Shown piece by piece: positions 59,213 through 64,000 of a stretch of DNA of 64,000 bases (position 1 is its first letter; each line of letters starts with the position of its first letter). The translations under genes were made by a program, and so were the position numbers. The stretch covers positions 1,393,501-1,457,500 of the forward strand of contig NC_012863.1 of NCBI RefSeq assembly GCF_000026945.1. The letters run 5' to 3'. The notes under the pieces are model-generated. The model saw only the letters and a program-made list of their open reading frames with translations. It did not search any database and had not been told where the DNA came from. The DNA comes from Candida dubliniensis CD36. Lineage: Eukaryota; Ascomycota; Pichiomycetes; Serinales; Debaryomycetaceae.

Positions 59213-62200
59213 ATATGTCGATATTTTAATTGTTTCAATATGGAGTGTTTTATTTTTGTCGTGATGTAAAAGAGTTTACAAATAGGTTTTTTATGTAAGG
59301 TTTCCCTTTTTTAAAAAGTGTGTGGTGATTCTCCTCTTCCTCCTCCCCCCCCCTGTAAGAATAGAGAATGTTTGTTTAACAGATCAACAATGTTGCAAAG
59401 TTTACAAACGAATAATGGGGATACGAAAAAAGAAAGAAAAAGTAAAATTTAGCGTCTCAGACCCAAACAAAATTAGATCAAACCCTTACCGTGTACATTC
59501 GATTGATATATGAGAGGGTGAATTTGAGGGATAGAGATACGTTCATATACTTGTACTCAAGGTTTATAACTAATTGTATCATCATCATCATCATCATTAT
59601 ACCTTGTTGAGGAGTGGTGTCCTGAACACAAAGTAATCATACCGGATCAGGTTTTGTGATATATTCTGGAGTATTCGGTGCTTAACTTCTTGTTTTTGAT
59701 GATGATGATTATTATGGAGATTGGACCAACCAAATTGATTGCATTTCCGAGAAGAACAGGCAATAAGAAATAATGAAACCCTTATTTATAAAGTAGCAAA
59801 AACATGAATAATAAGAAGATATATAGGATTATTTTCAGTGAATTAGAAATTGAAAAATATGTTGTGATAAGAGTTTGTTTAAATGTATGAAGAGAAAGAT
59901 CAACTAAAATATTTCTTAATATATTAATGCAAAAATTTACTGTTCTATTCCATTGGTGTGAGTTAATACGATTATATCACTATCGGTATAGATAGTCCTA
60001 TCAGATAATGTGGTGCATAAATAAATTTGTTAATACATATTACATTAATTATTAGTGTTATACTTTTGACAATTAACAACGTTTAGAGACATACATACAA
60101 TATGAACTAGTAATAGGTTTCGAGGAAGGAGCAATCAAAATAATTATACTCGATATACTTATTTTAGATAAGGAAATATGTTATCGACACCATTGATAGG
60201 AGTATTTGTTATATTTTAGATTGCTATAATTTCTTTTCGAGGAGAAGATAAATTTCCTCGAGAGCAAGTAAAAAATAAATATAGATTCCAAACGTTTTCT
60301 GTTAAGGTTGCATAATTGCTGAATACCCACCATGTGGTGATTAGTTTAAAGAGATTTAGAAAGATCTTCCGAAGTCAACGATAGTATTAGATGAAATTTT
60401 CAGGAGTAAGTGTGTGTGTGTGTGTAGGATATTATTTAGGGGGGAGGGAGTAATGAAATTTGTCAATTGGACACACATAGCAAAAAATCCGACAAAAAAA
60501 AAATGTATACGGTGGTAGACGACATGAAAATATGATACTTCATGAAACGAAGAAAACCCCTTAAATAAGTTTTGATTGAATATGAATATGTTAAGAAGAA
60601 GTTAGACGAAAAATTGGTTAGTTAAAGTGTTTTAATTTCAAAGATCGGTTATTAAGTATTGAAACATCCACATTCTTTGATCAACTAACAAATAATAATA
60701 ATAATGGTAAAATAGATTTGAGATCTAGACCCTCCTTCGCCGCCGCCTCCTTCTTTGTTATGATTGTTTTTTTCTGTTTGATTCTTCTGTTTCCCGTCTT
60801 TTTAACTTTATAAAACAATTAATTTTGTCAATCACAAAAGAAACTTACTCAAATTGAACTTCTTCAATCAAAAACAATAAGTGTCAGTATATGCGCAAAG
60901 TATGATATTTAAAATTTTAGTTCTGTAAAATCCCTTCATTGATCTTTTATACTACTATTAGTGTAATCATTTCTAAACAACTCCCCCTGTCCTTGTAACC
61001 CCCCCCCCTTCTCTATGTTTATGTTGGTTCCTCGCCTTAAAGATTGATTTACATTGGTATCCTCATCGCCATCGCCATCGCCATCATCGTAATTACACAA
61101 ACAAAGCCAACACAGCAAAAACAGAAAAAAAAAGTAGTGTCCCAAACCACAAAAATTGTACCAATTGGTGCAATTGACACACCATTTCTACCAAATTATA
61201 ACACTTGTTGCAGATCACTATTCCGAATTAGGAAAGACAGAATTTTAGGATTTTTTTTGAATTTTGTGACACTTCTGCAAATTTATCGACACCAATTTTT
61301 CTATTCATTCTCTCACATATTTTTACACCCTTAATAAACTCTTTCAATTTGGGAATACTAACATATTAATTAATAATACGGGATATTCAATTGTTTTGAT
61401 GTTTTTGGATCTTTTTTGTAATTGTGATTATTATTAATTGGGTGTAAAACTCAGAAGTTACATACACACACACATACACAATGAAAAATGCAAAAGCAAC
61501 TTTGTAAAAGAAACTGACTAAAAATTAAAACTAAAATTAAAAAGTAATATTCACACACAGGACAGGACAGGACAGGACAGGACAGAACAATTGATTCAGA
61601 CACAACCCATCTTCTATATATATATATATATAGTTCTATTTCTTTCACATACATTTTTTTTTTGATTTTTTTCTGATTTTTGTTATCTTTTACTTTCTTC
61701 TTATGGTGTTCCTGATTTTCGTCTTCTTTAAGATTTACTAATTCAACTACTTCAACATTCGCTTTAATCAATCTATTTGATACCCATACCCTTCTAACAT
61801 TGGCATTATCTTCAGTCCCTTCCAAAGGATTATTCTATTAATAGTTTACAGTTTCCTATAATTTTTTTTTTTTTTTTTTCACTTCCGCCTTAATCTTTCC
61901 GACTTTCATTATTCATTCACATAGGCACATACATACATAAGGCAATCCGGATAAAGAGGACAAGACAAGAGAAGACAAGAAATTTCATTATTAAGTAGTA
62001 TTATTCATTAATCGTTAATTGTTACTTTATTTTTATTTTATTATTATTTTCAGTTTTTCCGTTTTTCCATTTTTGTTTTCCGATTTGCTCGATTTGGACA
62101 ATTTTTGAACAATTTTACACTTCACTATTATTTTTTTTTTTGTTCCATTGCTACTTATTCAATCCAAGCCAATCCATCGTCACCATATTACATACTAATT

Positions 62201-62391
62201 ACAAGCCTCTTTATTACTAGTTTGTTTGATTACTACTTTGGAGATATCCTTGGCCCCCTTCTTTTTTATCCTATTAAACTATATTCAACAAGAGTTCTAG
62301 GAACGATAGAAACAATACTAGACTTCTTTTTATTTTTTTCACCAAGCTAACATTTATATCTTTTATTATACAGTTTTTTTCTTATTCAACT
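59213..62391. other. 3.2-kb gap with no supported gene
   Basis: No ATG-started frame of convincing size. It holds simple repeats: a C9 run (59345-59353), TCA repeat near 59577-59598, TG repeat (60409-60425), C10 (60999-61008), CATCGC repeat (61067-61087), CA repeat (61463-61482), GACAG pentamer array (61561-61585), TA repeat (61615-61631). A minus-strand stretch with protein-like composition (about 61640-61834) lies here too. The rest may be a long promoter and leader for the gene at 62392. No tRNA, snoRNA or snRNA was recognised. Confidence 0.5.
61561..61585. repeat. GACAG pentamer array
   Basis: Five perfect head-to-tail GACAG units, followed after a gap by a TA dinucleotide repeat. A simple microsatellite-type locus. 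Confidence 0.9.
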
Positions 62392-63525
62392 ATGGATGAT
62401 AATAACTTATATGATATCTCATTAACTTCAACAACTAAAAGAACGATATGTCAACAACAGTTACCGCCACTACCACAAGCCCCTCCTCCTCCCCCTTCCC
62501 ATCCATTATCACGTAATTCTACAAATAATTTCAGTAGTACTTCCTTATCATTATCATCACCTTCAACTTCTATACCAAAGAGAGTCCCTTCATTACCCAC
62601 ATTGAATGAAACTAGTAATTCTTCCACTCTGATTAAACGTCCTGGTGATTATTATATTCAGAAAATAAATTCATCGAAGAGTTCACTAAATTTTTCTCCT
62701 CAACAACAACAACAACATCAACAATTAATGATGAAACAAAGAATGTCAACTGATTCGCTCACATCAGCACAATCATCAATATCAGATGATCATTCAATTA
62801 TTTCATCTCAATTTGATGGAGTGGCTAGTACTAGTTCAACGGCGGCATCTACTAATACTCCTGATTCAAGATTAAATTCCATGACTTCTGATTCTTTTAA
62901 AGATAGCACAGTAATTCTTGATTCTAGTTTAGATCTGCTGAGTACCATATCTCAACCAAACACTAGTACTGCTAGTACTACTATTACCAATCAAGTACTA
63001 CCACAACCACATAAAACTAATATTAAATCATCTTCAACTTCACATATACCTACCATTACACCCAAAATCAGAAGAGCTCATTCAATTTCTGCCATGCAAA
63101 CTTTAACTCGTACTAAAAGTAAATTTATATCATCTAGTGAAGCCAAACAACGACAAAAATTACGTAAAAAGAAATATGATGAAAATGATAATGATGATTA
63201 TGATGATGAAGAAATTCTGGAAGAATTTTTATTCAATGTCCCCATAATTAAAAATAAAGCAGAATTATATTCATTAACGTCCGCCAATTCAAGTAAAATA
63301 TCTCATGAAAATTTAAGTGGTAATAGTTATAATAATAATAATAAGAATCATGGTTCGGCAAATTCATCATCAGTAACAATATTATCAAGAAATGATCTTG
63401 TTTCAGATCGTGATCAATATTGTACTATAAAGCCTTGTCCATTACCTGGGAAATTAGGATCACTGACAGATTTATTATCAAGTGTTGGTAATAGACCAAC
63501 ATCACATAATGATGAAAGTATTATT

Positions 63526-63561
<36 letters not shown>

Positions 63562-64000
63562 CAACAACAAGACAAGCAACAATTGGGTGAAGTTGGTTTG
63601 GGGATTGTTAATGATGATACAACAATTATATCCAATATAACAACTTATTATAATCAACAAGTTGAAATGAAAAATAAATTAGCTCGTCAAAATGTCATGT
63701 ATAAAATTCCTAATTTTATTAAATCTAATAGTTCATTAGAAGATCTTCATTTAATATCACTTGAAAAATTAAGTGTTGTTGATCCTACTAGACCAAGTCA
63801 TTTACCACCAAAATCATTAGATGAAAGAAGAAAACATAATCAACAAATTGATAAGATTTTACATAATAAGAATAATAGTTCACCTCATTTAATTAAATCA
63901 CCCACGAAATCCAATTTCGGTATTAATAATAATACTAATGATTCTAACAATAATGATAATAATAATGCTGTTACATATAATCAAGAATTTATGACCTTAA
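62392..64000 (+). CDS. 5' part of a large Ser/Asn-rich protein, runs off the window
   Basis: An open frame of 536 codons from an ATG after a T-rich leader, without a stop to the window end. It is rich in Ser, Thr, Asn and Gln, with polyGln near codons 105-110, a poly-Asp/Asn patch and a poly-Glu tract near 63523-63560. Less disordered islands are FLFNVPIIKNK (near 63228), KLGSLTDLLSSVG, and an LEKLSVVDPTRPSHLPPKSL / DERRKHNQQIDKIL block near 63755-63858. The FNVP segment and the RPxxLPPK...RKH block recall fungal Sbe2/Sbe22-type Golgi proteins involved in bud growth, sometimes fused to TBC-like domains. I am not sure. Several CTG codons should be Ser. Confidence 0.65.

Noticed and set aside
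63414..63635. 73-codon Ser/Cys-rich minus-strand frame
   Set aside because: Antisense of the poly-Glu and Gln tracts of the gene starting at 62392.

Overview
This window is nuclear DNA of an ascomycete budding yeast of the CTG clade, most likely Candida albicans or a very close relative such as C. dubliniensis. The reasons are: an AT-rich genome with compact genes and few introns; yeast-type splice signals (GTAWGT...TACTAAC...AG); leucine coded almost entirely by TTA/TTG with CTG rare; a tandem pair of sorbose-reductase genes (SOU1/SOU2); a budding-yeast Argonaute; and GPI-anchored wall proteins. In this clade CTG is read as serine, so CTG positions in the proteins described here should be taken as Ser.

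Layout. 1-2161 is a long promoter region leading into GDH3 (NADP-glutamate dehydrogenase, +). Then come NUM1 (+, 11.5 kb, about 90 short repeats, C-terminal PH domain) and an MCH1-like transporter (-). A three-intron HOP2 (meiotic strand-exchange factor, -) follows, divergent from PAC2 (tubulin cofactor E, +). TMA20 (-) and MPH1 (FANCM-type helicase, -) flank a 0.96-kb gap that holds a stop-interrupted reading frame. Next are a 69-aa coiled-coil gene (+), NUG1 (ribosome-export GTPase, -), a secreted acidic protein of unknown function (-), YND1 (Golgi apyrase, -) and a PalC-like BRO1 protein (+). These are followed by an N-terminal-only Sec3-like exocyst protein (-) and a Cys-rich GPI-anchored protein (+).

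The second half holds ERG26 (-), a medium-chain oxidoreductase (-), PCC1 (KEOPS, +) and a Ser/Gly-rich GPI protein (-). A 1.9-kb gap with a probable LTR remnant precedes AGO1 (+). Then come NUP60 (-), a short-chain dehydrogenase lacking its catalytic lysine (-), a BOR1-type anion transporter (-), SOU2 and SOU1 (+), VMA8 (-) and SYF1 (+). A 3.2-kb gap without a convincing gene follows. The window ends inside a large Ser/Asn-rich reading frame (+), possibly Sbe2-like.

The genes are independently transcribed housekeeping and surface functions, with no operon or gene cluster apart from the SOU pair. No CRISPR array, rRNA or tRNA was recognised. The points most worth following up are HOP2 with its introns, the broken frame at 21280-21960, the short Sec3, the Lys-to-Gln dehydrogenase, the LTR remnant beside AGO1, and the size and phasing of the NUM1 repeats.
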